Source of the DNA: Bacteroidetes bacterium MED-G13
Lineage (GTDB): Bacteria; Bacteroidota; Bacteroidia; Flavobacteriales; Flavobacteriaceae
Length of the DNA stretch: 42,513 nt
Assembly (NCBI GenBank): GCA_002457735.1
Contig: NTKO01000008.1
Location: 1-42,513, forward strand
Direction of reading: 5' to 3'
How positions within the stretch are numbered: the stretch's first letter is position 1; each line of letters starts with the position of its first letter. Under the pieces are notes generated by a model. That model worked only from the letters and a program-made list of their open reading frames with translations, did no database searches and was not told the origin of the DNA. The position numbers and the translations under genes are program-made. Shown piece by piece: positions 7,521-14,198 of the stretch.

Positions 7521-7961
7521 AATCCACCTTCTTGTTTTAATCTTATATGACATGTATTCTCTCCCAAATTTTTCTGTAAGAAAAATTTCTTCTCTTTTAA
7601 TTTGAAATCTATTTATCCAAAAATAAAAAAGGAAAGGGGTTGTAATTGAAAAGATATTCAAATAGAATATTGATGTTGATATAACGATCATCAACAAACC
7701 TAAATACATCGGATTTCTTGAATATTTATAGATTCCAGAGGTTATAAGTTTGTTAACTTTTTTAAACTTTATTGGATCAATTGTGGTTTTTGATTTTATA
7801 AACTTAAAAATTGGATTAGTTAAAATAAGCACCCCAATTAAAAGAATAATAATTGAGATTAAGTCTTGATTTGGTAAATGAATTAGATCAGTTTTTTTGG
7901 AAGAAAAAAAATTAGAAATAACTAAAGCCAGAACTAATATAGGTGGTGGTATTCTTATCAT
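7518..7961 (-). CDS. ICMT/PEMT-family membrane methyltransferase
   Basis: This 147-residue membrane protein carries TSGIYKYSRNPMYLG and then EEIFLTEKFGREYMSYK with a terminal RRWI. These are the signature of isoprenylcysteine carboxyl methyltransferase-like enzymes, whose C-terminal helices bind S-adenosylmethionine. Bacterial members methylate varied small or lipid substrates, and the target here is unknown. Four hydrophobic segments are visible. The stop codon lies inside a repeat copy, but the C-terminus is the normal one for the family. Confidence 0.85.
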   Translation of the reverse strand: MIRIPPPILVLALVISNFFSSKKTDLIHLPNQDLISIIILLIGVLILTNPIFKFIKSKTTIDPIKFKKVNKLITSGIYKYSRNPMYLGLLMIVISTSIFYLNIFSITTPFLFYFWINRFQIKREEIFLTEKFGREYMSYKIKTRRWI

Positions 7962-8042
7962 TTTTTAAATATCACAATAATGATTTTAAACAAAATAATA
8001 AATTTTTTATTAATTAACTATTTGCTAAATACAATGTATCGG

Positions 8043-8109
8043 GCAAAATACCACTTGTACAACCCCTATCAACTTACTATCTTGTTGATACACTAAACAA
8101 CTAATTAAT
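8043..8109 (+). repeat. Promoter/leader repeat, copy R1
   Basis: The roughly 65 bases before the gene at 8110 closely match those before the gene at 9392 (9328-9391), including an identical CAACTTACTATCTTG. The shared stretch contains a promoter-like TTG/TATCTTG pair, so both genes appear to carry the same duplicated control region. Confidence 0.7.
8055..8084 (+). promoter_or_regulatory. Candidate promoter of the 8110 gene
   Basis: TTG at 8055-8057 is followed by 20 nt and TATCTTG at 8078-8084, close to the Bacteroidota -33/-7 pattern but one base short in the -7 box. An equivalent pair with the same 20-nt spacing lies at 9340-9369. Confidence 0.45.
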
Positions 8110-8160
8110 ATGAAAAAGCTAATACTATTACTATTTATTCCAATTGTATCTTTTGGGCAA
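8110..8160 (+). repeat. MKKL-start repeat, full-length copy in a gene
   Basis: The 51 bases encoding MKKLILLLFIPIVSFGQ differ at only two positions from the copy at 12556-12606, even though the proteins are unrelated beyond it. Identity at synonymous positions shows common DNA descent, not just similar signal peptides. Confidence 0.85.
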
Positions 8161-8649
8161 GGGCAAAAAAAAGTAATGAATCAAAATCCAATAATAAAAA
8201 AGAAGATGAAGATGCAAATGAAAAAAGAGCTTGATTCCAAGGCTTTTAGAATGAAAAAGAAAATTGAAAAAGAAATTATTGAAAAATGGGAAGAATATAG
8301 TAAAGCTTTTGAATATTCAGATTTTGTTAAAATAAAAAGTTATTTCACATTTCCTGTTACAATATCTCTTTTCAAAGATCCCTTTTTAATTTACAATGAG
8401 AATGAATTAATTAAATTCTACAAGAATATTAGGGCGAATGTTCAAAAAGGATATAAGTATAGTAAACTTGAGAAGTCAAGGTTAATTTGGATAGCTAAAG
8501 ATATATGCGCTTTAGATGCTACATATTCTAGATTTAATGAAAGTTATGAAAAGGTTTTTACAGGAAGAGGAATTTATATGTACAAAAAAGTTGACGAGGC
8601 TTGGAAAATGTTCTCAATGTCAGGTATTGAAATGGATGATAAAAAATAG
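8110..8649 (+). CDS. Secreted NTF2-like protein
   Basis: This 179-residue protein has signal peptide MKKLILLLFIPIVSFGQ, with cleavage expected near residue 17. A Lys/Met-rich linker (about 20-55) follows, and then a domain whose pattern fits NTF2/SnoaL-like folds: EKWEEYSKAFEYSDFVKIKSYF, CALDATYSRFNE and GRGIYMYKKVDEAWKMFSMSG. Such domains bind small ligands or act as enzymes, and no catalytic residue is clear. The first 51 bases are 49/51 identical to the start of the unrelated esterase gene at 12556, so its signal peptide belongs to the dispersed repeat family. It has its own promoter-like leader. Confidence 0.78.
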   Translation: MKKLILLLFIPIVSFGQGQKKVMNQNPIIKKKMKMQMKKELDSKAFRMKKKIEKEIIEKWEEYSKAFEYSDFVKIKSYFTFPVTISLFKDPFLIYNENELIKFYKNIRANVQKGYKYSKLEKSRLIWIAKDICALDATYSRFNESYEKVFTGRGIYMYKKVDEAWKMFSMSGIEMDDKK

Positions 8650-8650
8650 T

Positions 8651-8686
8651 ATGAAAAGGTTAATACTATTACTATTTATTCCGCTT
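8651..8686 (+). repeat. MKKL-start repeat, truncated copy (mini-ORF)
   Basis: This copy matches the full copies at 33 of 36 bases and starts one base after the stop at 8649. In frame it reads MKRLILLLFIPLII and then stops at 8693-8695, so it is a signal-peptide start with no gene attached. Confidence 0.75.
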
Positions 8687-8783
8687 ATAATTTAATTTAC
8701 ATATATTAGCACCACACAAAACGAATTGGTTTGATTAATTGCTATGGTTGGCTTTCTTTTCAAACCTTTTCATTTTTGTCTAG

Positions 8784-8794
8784 CAACTCACTAT
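8784..8794 (+). repeat. CAACTCACTAT leader core, variant copy
   Basis: This is one base different from the CAACTTACTAT core at 7242, 8070 and 9355. It lies about 50 nt before the small reading frame at 8844 and is preceded by TAG as at 7237. Weak, but part of a pattern. Confidence 0.35.
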
Positions 8795-8843
8795 AAAACT
8801 TTTTCACTAACTTGTAAATGCACTTAACAAATCAAAACTTTAT

Positions 8844-8972
8844 ATGGGAACAAAAAATAAAGAGTTAATAAATAATATATCTCAAACAATTTCTAAAGAA
8901 TTGAAAAAACCTAATGGAGGTAATAAGAAACTTATTGATACACTACAGAAGATTTTAGACAAGGCTTCTTAA
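8844..8972 (+). CDS. Possible 42-residue soluble peptide
   Basis: This short frame begins MGTKNKELINNISQ, contains LKKPNGGNKK and ends LQKILDKAS. It is hydrophilic and helix-prone, without a signal peptide or known family. It is supported by codon usage like its neighbours, a leader-like repeat core upstream at 8784 and a repeat copy 9 nt after its stop, which elsewhere marks gene ends. It remains uncertain because it is short. Confidence 0.4.
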   Translation: MGTKNKELINNISQTISKELKKPNGGNKKLIDTLQKILDKAS

Positions 8973-8981
8973 TTAATCATT

Positions 8982-9012
8982 ATGAAAAGGCTAATGCTAT
9001 TGTTATTTATTC
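8982..9012 (+). repeat. MKKL-start repeat, truncated copy (mini-ORF)
   Basis: Twenty-seven of 31 bases match the consensus. In frame it reads MKRLMLLLFIQS and stops at 9018-9020. It starts 9 nt after the stop of the 42-residue frame and abuts the 3' end of the minus-strand gene at 9024. Confidence 0.7.
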
Positions 9013-9023
9013 AATCTTGATGG

Positions 9024-9209
9024 TTATTTGTTTTGCTTATAATGCTTTATAAGCCTTCTTATACCTAAAACAAAATAAATTGAACTAAGTCCAAGAATCC
9101 ATACTGCCATTGTGGACTTATTCATTTCGTCTGGAATATTAAAATAAACCAGTATGGAAATAGAACCCATAACTAAATATAGTCTCCCAACATTTAATAA
9201 ACTATACAT
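9024..9209 (-). CDS. Small membrane protein, unknown
   Basis: This protein of about 61 residues starts at the ATG at 9207-9209; an in-frame TTG one codon earlier is less likely. Two hydrophobic segments (LYLVMGSISILVYF and TMAVWILGLSSIYFVLGI) are followed by a basic tail (RRLIKHYKQNK). The family is not recognised. Its 3' end lies just beyond a repeat mini-ORF, as for the genes at 4794 and 7518. Confidence 0.5.
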   Translation of the reverse strand: MYSLLNVGRLYLVMGSISILVYFNIPDEMNKSTMAVWILGLSSIYFVLGIRRLIKHYKQNK

Positions 9210-9327
9210 CAATACTATTTTAGTATATAAAAATAAAAATTATATACTGAAAATACAACTGGTCTAACTATCCACTACTTATTATGCTATTTGGTTGTTT
9301 AAGTGATGTATATATATAATGTGTAGA

Positions 9328-9391
9328 GCAACATACGACTTGTAAAACCCTAAGCAACTTACTATCTTGCAGATACATTAAACCAATAATT
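9328..9391 (+). repeat. Promoter/leader repeat, copy R2
   Basis: This stretch is closely similar to 8043-8109, including identical CAACTTACTATCTTG and GATACA segments and the same distance to the start codon. It contains the same TTG-20 nt-TATCTTG arrangement. Confidence 0.7.
9340..9369 (+). promoter_or_regulatory. Candidate promoter of the 9392 gene
   Basis: TTG (9340-9342), 20 nt and TATCTTG (9363-9369) form the same arrangement as at 8055-8084. The promoter is inferred from resemblance to the Bacteroidota consensus and from its duplication. Confidence 0.45.
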
Positions 9392-9607
9392 ATGAAAAAA
9401 ATAATCTTATTAATGTTTTCATTTTTAGTTCTTAGCTCTTGTGTTGATGCAAGCCCTAATATTAAAATGGACAACCACATCAGTATTACAATTGACGATA
9501 ACAATATTGATGGTATTCAAGGAGAGTGGAAAATAACATCAGATGAAATAGAAGAAGACGGGGAAGACGTTATAATTATTAGAATTGAAAAATCTGAATT
9601 AGAGTAA
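9392..9607 (+). CDS. Small acidic lipoprotein, unknown
   Basis: This 71-residue protein has a signal peptide ending in lipobox LVLSSC (Cys17). The mature part is strongly acidic (IDDNNIDG, EEDGEDV) and beta-prone. No family is recognised. It shares its upstream leader with the 8110 gene. The antisense frame over 9268-9504 is judged a shadow. Confidence 0.65.
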   Translation: MKKIILLMFSFLVLSSCVDASPNIKMDNHISITIDDNNIDGIQGEWKITSDEIEEDGEDVIIIRIEKSELE

Positions 9608-9623
9608 AGTTAGTACCAAAAAA

Positions 9624-9830
9624 ATGGATAAACTTGAAAAACTCATATACTCTGTCAAATATTTACCTCATGTATTATATTTTGGATCTTTGGCATTAAT
9701 TATATGTGATACGTATTTTTATTTTATTGGAGAAAGACAATTTCTTAATCAATATGTTCAAACTTTGTTGACTTTTACATTTTTTTATATGATATACTTG
9801 GCAGGTAAAAACTTAAAAAAGAATAAATGA
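9624..9830 (+). CDS. Small two-helix membrane protein, unknown
   Basis: This 68-residue protein has helices near residues 16-34 and 44-61 and a basic tail (GKNLKKNK). No known family is recognised. Its stop overlaps the next gene's start (ATGA at 9827), so the two are translationally coupled and likely work together. It lies 16 nt after the acidic lipoprotein gene. Confidence 0.6.
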   Translation: MDKLEKLIYSVKYLPHVLYFGSLALIICDTYFYFIGERQFLNQYVQTLLTFTFFYMIYLAGKNLKKNK

Positions 9831-10093
9831 ATAAGCCAATAATATTTATACTCCTAATGTCATTAATGACAATTAGTTGGGTATTGATGTATTTCATCAT
9901 AAAAGCATATTATAGGATTAATAATATTAGATTTACCTATGAAAAATGGTATCTGAATTGGAAAAAGGGTGTGACGTTAAGAGAAAAACTAATTTTGTAT
10001 GCTTTAATTCAAGTTCCCCTAGGTATAATGTTGATGATATTTAGGCCTCTCTATGATGTTTTAGATGATTTCATATTTTGCATTATTTCATGA
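9827..10093 (+). CDS. Small membrane protein, unknown
   Basis: This 88-residue protein has an N-terminal helix (IIFILLMSLMTISWVLMYFI), a basic middle (RFTYEKWYLNWKKG) and a second helix near residues 57-75. The family is not recognised. It overlaps the preceding gene by 4 nt. A repeat copy follows 23 nt after the stop. Confidence 0.6.
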   Translation: MNKPIIFILLMSLMTISWVLMYFIIKAYYRINNIRFTYEKWYLNWKKGVTLREKLILYALIQVPLGIMLMIFRPLYDVLDDFIFCIIS

Positions 10094-10116
10094 TATTGAT
10101 TGAAAGCTTAAATAGT

Positions 10117-10167
10117 ATGAAAAAGCATATACTACTATTATTTATTACGCTTATCTCAACTAAATGA
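10117..10167 (+). repeat. MKKL-start repeat as a 16-codon mini-ORF overlapping a gene start
   Basis: Thirty of the first 36 bases match the consensus. The frame encodes MKKHILLLFITLISTK and its TGA (10165-10167) overlaps the ATG of the methyltransferase gene at 10164. It therefore sits where an upstream coupling peptide would be. Whether it is translated is unknown. Confidence 0.65.
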
Positions 10168-11093
10168 TAAAAATTAAATATTGTCCTGTATGTGGATCAT
10201 CTTCTTTTAATTCTTTTGCTAAGACAACTCCTCAAATGCACCATGATGATAAGCTATTCAATTTTGATAAATGTATCAAGTGTGATTTTGTTTTTCTGAA
10301 CCCTAGATTAAAATTTAAGGATTTAAAAAACTATTACACTTCGAATTACTTACCATATCGGGGTGCAAAGGCTTGGGGGAAGTTTGAATGGTTAGTATCA
10401 CAAAGTCAAAAAAGGCTAGATTTAAAGAGGGTTAAACTAATAAAAAATATTCATAGTCTTTCAGAGGAATCACTAATCTTAGATGTAGGTTGCGGGAATC
10501 CTACTTTTTTAAAGGCTTGTCAACAAAAATTAAAATGCAAGACTATTGGAATTGACTTTAACGATGCGGGTTGGAAAAATCAATTACATAATTTTAAAAA
10601 AATAAATTTGCAAGTTGGTGAAATCAAAGATCTGCCATCTAATCTCCACCCAGATGTTATTACAATGTGGCATTATTTAGAACACGATTATAATCCTTAT
10701 GAAAACTTGAAGTCAATAAAAAAAATATGCAAACCATCAACTAAGCTTGTAATTGAAGTTCCAAATTTTGATTCATTAAGTAGAAAAAAATATGCCAAAA
10801 ACTGGGCTGGCTGGCACACACCTAGACACCTGTCATTATTTTCACCTAATAATATTGATTTATTGCTTAAAAAAAGTGGTTGGAAAGCTACTCAGGTTTT
10901 TACATATGGCACTATGAATCCATATTTACTATACTGGATGAGTGAAATGGAAAAAAAGAGAATAAATTGGAATAAAAGTATGGAAGATGAATTCATAAGT
11001 TTTATAATTGGAATGATTAAGTTTTTTCCTTTGCGGTTTAAAGAAAAAAATTCTTCACTTGGCATAATGACAATTATTGCAAATCCAAAATGA
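10164..11093 (+). CDS. Class I SAM methyltransferase with N-terminal zinc ribbon
   Basis: This 309-residue protein has CPVCGSS at residues 7-13 and CIKCDFVFLNPR near 37-48, forming a zinc-ribbon-like pair of CxxC motifs. A Methyltransf_23-type core follows: LILDVGCGN (SAM-binding motif I, near 104-112), TIGIDF and MWHYLEHDYNP, with GWHTPRHLSLFS further on. Related proteins methylate small molecules, glycans or lipid-linked sugars. The acceptor here is unknown. The start overlaps a repeat mini-ORF by 4 nt. The gene converges on the CrtA-like gene with only 3 nt between stops. Confidence 0.85.
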   Translation: MIKIKYCPVCGSSSFNSFAKTTPQMHHDDKLFNFDKCIKCDFVFLNPRLKFKDLKNYYTSNYLPYRGAKAWGKFEWLVSQSQKRLDLKRVKLIKNIHSLSEESLILDVGCGNPTFLKACQQKLKCKTIGIDFNDAGWKNQLHNFKKINLQVGEIKDLPSNLHPDVITMWHYLEHDYNPYENLKSIKKICKPSTKLVIEVPNFDSLSRKKYAKNWAGWHTPRHLSLFSPNNIDLLLKKSGWKATQVFTYGTMNPYLLYWMSEMEKKRINWNKSMEDEFISFIIGMIKFFPLRFKEKNSSLGIMTIIANPK

Positions 11094-11107
11094 TTTTTAA
11101 AAAATCA
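11091..11107. terminator. AT-only palindrome at convergent stops
   Basis: TGATTTTTAAAAAATCA is a perfect 8-bp inverted repeat around one base. It covers both stop codons of the converging genes and could act as a weak bidirectional terminator. There is no GC in the stem apart from one pair, so this is tentative. Confidence 0.3.
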
Positions 11108-11798
11108 ATTGATTATTATCATCCCAAGTCCCAAGTGATTTATATGGGTGAAACCTTGAAAACAACTCTTCTTTATACCATTTATTTTTTCGAGTTTTTC
11201 TAATTGCCTCTTTGTGTTGTTTGCTTTTATAAGCATACTCCTTTACTGCATTAAAGTTTTTCCAAAGGCTAAATGTAGCCATTTGGACAACTGGAACCTC
11301 ACCGATTCCTTTTGTATAGATCAAGCCTTTATTTCCGTCTAAAGGTTCTTGAGAAGTGGGAACATATTTCCAAAATCGAAATAGCCAACTCAATTTAATA
11401 GTTGCTCTTGTAATTATAGCAATAGGTTGATTAGGATCTAAATCAATTACTTTTTCAAAGGGGGTTTTATCAATCCAGGTTCCTGTAGAGGCAATATTTT
11501 TCATATATAGCGTATAAGTTTCTTTTGTATGATTTTTGTATTTTTTAATTAATTTTGAGCGATTAAAAAATTCATTTGCGGCTTCTTCCGATTTCCAAAC
11601 TTGTATTAAGCTGTATACAGACCAATCCGGAAGTGGATTAAAACCTTTATCCTTACCGCTTCCCATTAGTCGATAAAATGAAAGCCCTTTGACTTTGTAC
11701 AAGTCTTTGTGAGCAAGTAACATCATTATAAACGCCCAGATTTTATTTTGTAAGGATGAAAACTTAAAAAAAGAAATAGTTGTAATTTGTCTATTCAT
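11097..11798 (-). CDS. Spheroidene monooxygenase (CrtA)-like protein
   Basis: This 233-residue protein has YRLMGSGKDKGFNPLPDWSV and WKSEEAANEFFNRS. Further on come TRATIKLSWLFRFWKYVP, GIGEVPVVQMATFSLW, and YKSKQHKEAIRKTRKNKWYKEELFSRF (given here only as landmarks around residues 190-220). These fit the CrtA family, heme-dependent carotenoid 2-oxygenases in phototrophs, which also occurs in many pigmented flavobacteria. It probably modifies the carotenoid made with CrtD/CruF, although it is 4 kb away. It has its own good promoter (11850-11878). Confidence 0.8.
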   Translation of the reverse strand: MNRQITTISFFKFSSLQNKIWAFIMMLLAHKDLYKVKGLSFYRLMGSGKDKGFNPLPDWSVYSLIQVWKSEEAANEFFNRSKLIKKYKNHTKETYTLYMKNIASTGTWIDKTPFEKVIDLDPNQPIAIITRATIKLSWLFRFWKYVPTSQEPLDGNKGLIYTKGIGEVPVVQMATFSLWKNFNAVKEYAYKSKQHKEAIRKTRKNKWYKEELFSRFHPYKSLGTWDDNNQLIF

Positions 11799-11849
11799 CT
11801 TAAATAATCCGATTATTTATAATTATGAAATAAAGATTTATTGATAATA

Positions 11850-11878
11850 CAAATTTAAGGATATAAACTTAATATCAA
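11850..11878 (-). promoter_or_regulatory. Promoter of the CrtA-like gene
   Basis: On the minus strand, TTG (11876-11878), 18 nt and TAAATTTG (11850-11857) match the Bacteroidota -33/-7 consensus well. The predicted leader is about 45 nt. Confidence 0.6.
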
Positions 11879-11941
11879 ATGATTTAGCAACTTAGGATAT
11901 TACTTTAAACTAAATATTTATTAAAATTAAATTAGAATTTT

Positions 11942-11949
11942 TAATTTTG
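11942..11949 (+). promoter_or_regulatory. -7 box (TAATTTTG) just before the 11954 gene
   Basis: TAATTTTG fits TAnnTTTG and ends only 4 nt before the ATG, so the mRNA would be leaderless or nearly so. No TTG is seen at the usual -33 distance. Confidence 0.4.
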
Positions 11950-11953
11950 AAAA

Positions 11954-12547
11954 ATGGATTCAATTTTAGAAAAAAACTTGTACTTATTTAAAGAACATTT
12001 AGGCCTTATAAAGGCACATAACAACTATGATATTTTTGATCCTGAAAGCAAAGAAATGATTCTTCATTGCAGAGAAAAAAACTTGAACATCTTTTACAAA
12101 ATAGTTAGAATATTTTTAAAGGATTATAAAAGAATGACTCCCTTTGAAATTGAAATTAAAGGATTAACTGGAAAGAAAATTTTAAAGGTAAAAAAAGGCG
12201 TTTCATTTATTCTTTCAAAAATTCAGGTTTATGATGAAAATGATAATATTGTCGGAATTTTTAAACAGAGACTTTTTCCATTTGGGAATTATTTTGATAT
12301 GCTTGATAAAAGTGAAAATCTTGTCTGTAAACTCAAAGGAAATTTCATCGGTTGGAATTTTAAATTTCTTATAGAAGACTCTGAAGTTGGAATAGTTACC
12401 AAAAAATGGGCAGGTATCGGAAAGGAAATGTTTACAAGTGCAGACAATTACATTCTAGAAATAAAAGATAAAGTTGAAAAAGACAGCCCACTTAGATTAT
12501 TAATTTTAGCTGCTGTAATATGCATTGATATGGTTATTAAAGAGTAA
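11954..12547 (+). CDS. LURP-one-related / phospholipid scramblase-like protein
   Basis: This 197-residue protein carries FDPESKEMILHCREKN, IVGIFKQRLFPFG and then KKWAGIGKEMFTSADNY. The C-terminal LLILAAVICIDMVIKE resembles the membrane-anchored end of scramblase/LURP-one (Tubby-like) proteins. These form a closed beta barrel around a C-terminal helix. In bacteria the role is not established. The esterase gene follows after 8 nt. Confidence 0.8.
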   Translation: MDSILEKNLYLFKEHLGLIKAHNNYDIFDPESKEMILHCREKNLNIFYKIVRIFLKDYKRMTPFEIEIKGLTGKKILKVKKGVSFILSKIQVYDENDNIVGIFKQRLFPFGNYFDMLDKSENLVCKLKGNFIGWNFKFLIEDSEVGIVTKKWAGIGKEMFTSADNYILEIKDKVEKDSPLRLLILAAVICIDMVIKE

Positions 12548-12555
12548 GACGTGAT

Positions 12556-12606
12556 ATGAAAAAGCTAATACTATTACTATTTATTCCACTTGTTTCTTTT
12601 GGGCAA
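12556..12606 (+). repeat. MKKL-start repeat, full-length copy in a gene
   Basis: This reference copy starts ATGAAAAAGCTAATACTATT and runs to the signal-peptidase site (SFGQ). It differs at two of 51 bases from the copy at 8110. Confidence 0.85.
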
Positions 12607-13359
12607 GAACAAAACATTGATGATAGTTATTATGATAAACATATTTCATTGAAATTCTGGACGGTTGATGGAGTGGAAAGAAATGCACTTGTTTATATTC
12701 CTGAAAAAGAGTTGTTAAAAAATACTCCATTAATTTTTGTATGGCACGGACACGGAGGAAGTGCTGAAAAATTTATAAAAAGATTCCCAGTTCATAAATT
12801 ATGGAAAGAAGCAATAGTAGTTTTTCCTCAAGGAGTTAATTCAAAATCTCCTTGGGATATTAAAGCAGAAAAAACAGGTTGGCAATTTCAAATAGGAGAT
12901 TACAATGACAGAGATATCAAGTTTTTTGATACTATGTATACATATTTTTCAAATACTTTTCCAATCGACGATGAAAGGGTTTATTGTACAGGATCTTCAA
13001 ATGGGGGAACATTTACGTATATTTTACTACAATTAAGACCTAAGATTTTTGCGGCAGCGGCACCTGCAATTACTGCAAATATAGGTCTTGAAAATATATA
13101 TGAAATGAGTCTACCTCCAATTCCAATCTTTCATACTTCTGGAAAAAAAGAAAACAGTTTTACAAAGCAAACAAAGTTGGTTAATTTTATAATTAAAGAA
13201 AAAAAAGCTGAATATGTTGGATATTGGAATGATAATATTCAAACTGAATATTACAAAAGTGATAAAGGGAATTTAGTTTGGTTTAAGCATAAGGATGGTC
13301 ACAGATGGAGAACAAGAGACACTGAGTTGATAGCAAATTTTTTCAAAAAAAGTAATTAA
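12556..13359 (+). CDS. Secreted PHB-depolymerase/feruloyl-esterase-like alpha/beta hydrolase
   Basis: This 267-residue protein has signal peptide MKKLILLLFIPLVSFGQ. Its alpha/beta-hydrolase core has oxyanion-side HGHGGSAEKF, nucleophile elbow GSSNG (Ser at about residue 154) and a late KDGHRW supplying the likely catalytic His. The layout matches LpqC/esterase-PHB family enzymes, which cleave polyhydroxyalkanoate, feruloyl or acetyl esters. The exact substrate is not readable. The first 51 bases are nearly identical to those of the NTF2-like gene at 8110. It lies 8 nt after the LURP-one-like gene and 8 nt before the small gene at 13368. Confidence 0.87.
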   Translation: MKKLILLLFIPLVSFGQEQNIDDSYYDKHISLKFWTVDGVERNALVYIPEKELLKNTPLIFVWHGHGGSAEKFIKRFPVHKLWKEAIVVFPQGVNSKSPWDIKAEKTGWQFQIGDYNDRDIKFFDTMYTYFSNTFPIDDERVYCTGSSNGGTFTYILLQLRPKIFAAAAPAITANIGLENIYEMSLPPIPIFHTSGKKENSFTKQTKLVNFIIKEKKAEYVGYWNDNIQTEYYKSDKGNLVWFKHKDGHRWRTRDTELIANFFKKSN

Positions 13360-13367
13360 TGAATGAT

Positions 13368-13400
13368 GTGAAAAAGCTAATACTATTACTATTTATTCCA
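13368..13400 (+). repeat. MKKL-start repeat copy with GTG start
   Basis: Thirty-two of 33 bases match the copies at 8110 and 12556; the only change is A to G in the start codon. It provides the anchor of the small coiled-coil gene. Confidence 0.8.
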
Positions 13401-13535
13401 ATACTTATTATAGTTTTGATTTCTGAATATAATACTAATGAAACCAAAAAAAAATTAGATATAATTGAAAAAGAACTTGATGAGAAAATAAGAATTGCAA
13501 AAGAAAAAGACTCTTTAGAAAACATAAAAAACTAA
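13368..13535 (+). CDS. Small anchored coiled-coil protein, paralogue of the 14007 gene
   Basis: This 55-codon gene starts with GTG. The first 33 bases are the repeat (one mismatch), giving a membrane anchor (KKLILLLFIPILIIVLI). EYNTNETKKKLDIIEKELDEK and a C-terminal KEKDSLENIKN follow, a short charged helix. The tail aligns with that of the gene at 14007 (LEYSNYSTEKRLEFEREKAEE, then LKDSIEYKKD), and both stops are followed by ACCAACATATGATATG- or ATCAACATACGATATG-type sequence leading into a repeat copy. The homology to the second gene is the main support. Function unknown. Confidence 0.6.
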   Translation: MKKLILLLFIPILIIVLISEYNTNETKKKLDIIEKELDEKIRIAKEKDSLENIKN

Positions 13536-13548
13536 ACCAACATATGAT

Positions 13549-13561
13549 ATGAAAAAGCTAA
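13549..13561 (+). repeat. MKKL-start repeat, 13-bp truncated copy
   Basis: ATGAAAAAGCTAA starts 13 nt after the stop at 13535 and encodes only MKKLNSF before a stop. The preceding ATATGAT matches that before the copy at 14199 (ATACGAT). Confidence 0.6.
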
Positions 13562-13661
13562 ATAGCTTTTAAAGTAAAGCAACTCAGTTCTTTATTAATT
13601 GTGAAAAAGGCTATTTCAATATATATTTTAATTACTTTTATAATGAAGCTAAAAATGAATT

Positions 13662-13979
13662 ATGTATACAAAAAAAGATTATTGGATGCAGATTTTAATA
13701 GCATACATATTTTTGGCAATCGGAATTGTAATTATAAAATTTTTTAAAGAATACAGTTTATTAGGACTTCTTTTTTTAGGGTTCACTCTTTTGTGGATCA
13801 TTAAAGCTGTTAAGGTGTTTCGATCGCTAAAAGACAAAAATGTCTATCCCAAAAAATTTATTCAACTAAACCGTTGGGCTAAGTGGAGTCTTGACCCAAA
13901 GAGATTTAGGTATGTATTTTTAATTTCACTCTTATTAGGGGCTGTAATTGGAATTTTGATTGTTCTTTATAAAAACTAA
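13662..13979 (+). CDS. Membrane protein, unknown
   Basis: This 105-residue protein has three to four hydrophobic segments: ILIAYIFLAIGIVIIKFF, LLGLLFLGFTLLWIIKAV and a C-terminal FLISLLLGAVIGILIVLY. A basic soluble loop (RSLKDKNVYPKKFIQLNRW) lies between. No family is recognised. The 100 bases before it hold only the short repeat copy at 13549 and a second, poor GTG-started likeness at 13601. Confidence 0.6.
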   Translation: MYTKKDYWMQILIAYIFLAIGIVIIKFFKEYSLLGLLFLGFTLLWIIKAVKVFRSLKDKNVYPKKFIQLNRWAKWSLDPKRFRYVFLISLLLGAVIGILIVLYKN

Positions 13980-14006
13980 TAAAATAATTAAAGAGCAAGA
14001 AACGAT

Positions 14007-14186
14007 ATGAAAAAGGATGAAAAAACAGCAGTTGGAATCATTTTTATAGTTACATTAATTTTAATTTTAGCTTTAGAGTATTCTAATTATAGCACAGAAA
14101 AAAGGCTTGAATTTGAAAGAGAAAAAGCTGAGGAAAGATTAGAGCTTTCCAAATTAAAAGACTCAATAGAATATAAAAAAGACTAA
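14007..14186 (+). CDS. Small anchored coiled-coil protein, paralogue of the 13368 gene
   Basis: This 59-residue protein starts MKKDEKTAVG and has one helix (IIFIVTLILILALEY). A charged coiled-coil-like tail follows (STEKRLEFEREKAEERLELS) and ends LKDSIEYKKD. The tail and the downstream flank match the gene at 13368, so the two arose by duplication, but this copy has a different N-terminus. It does not carry the MKKLILLL repeat, although it also starts with ATGAAAAAGG preceded by ACGAT. Function unknown. Confidence 0.6.
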   Translation: MKKDEKTAVGIIFIVTLILILALEYSNYSTEKRLEFEREKAEERLELSKLKDSIEYKKD

Positions 14187-14198
14187 TCAACATACGAT

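Noticed and set aside
9268-9504. 78-residue minus-strand frame
   Set aside because: It overlaps the lipoprotein gene at 9392 and the leader repeat, and has no signal or family.
13343-13525. 60-residue minus-strand frame rich in Ser/Phe
   Set aside because: It is the antisense of the small coiled-coil gene at 13368, which has a paralogue at 14007.
13601-13625. GTGAAAAAGGCTATT as another repeat copy or gene start
   Set aside because: Only about the first 15 bases are similar, and the frame overlaps the better-supported gene at 13662 in another frame.
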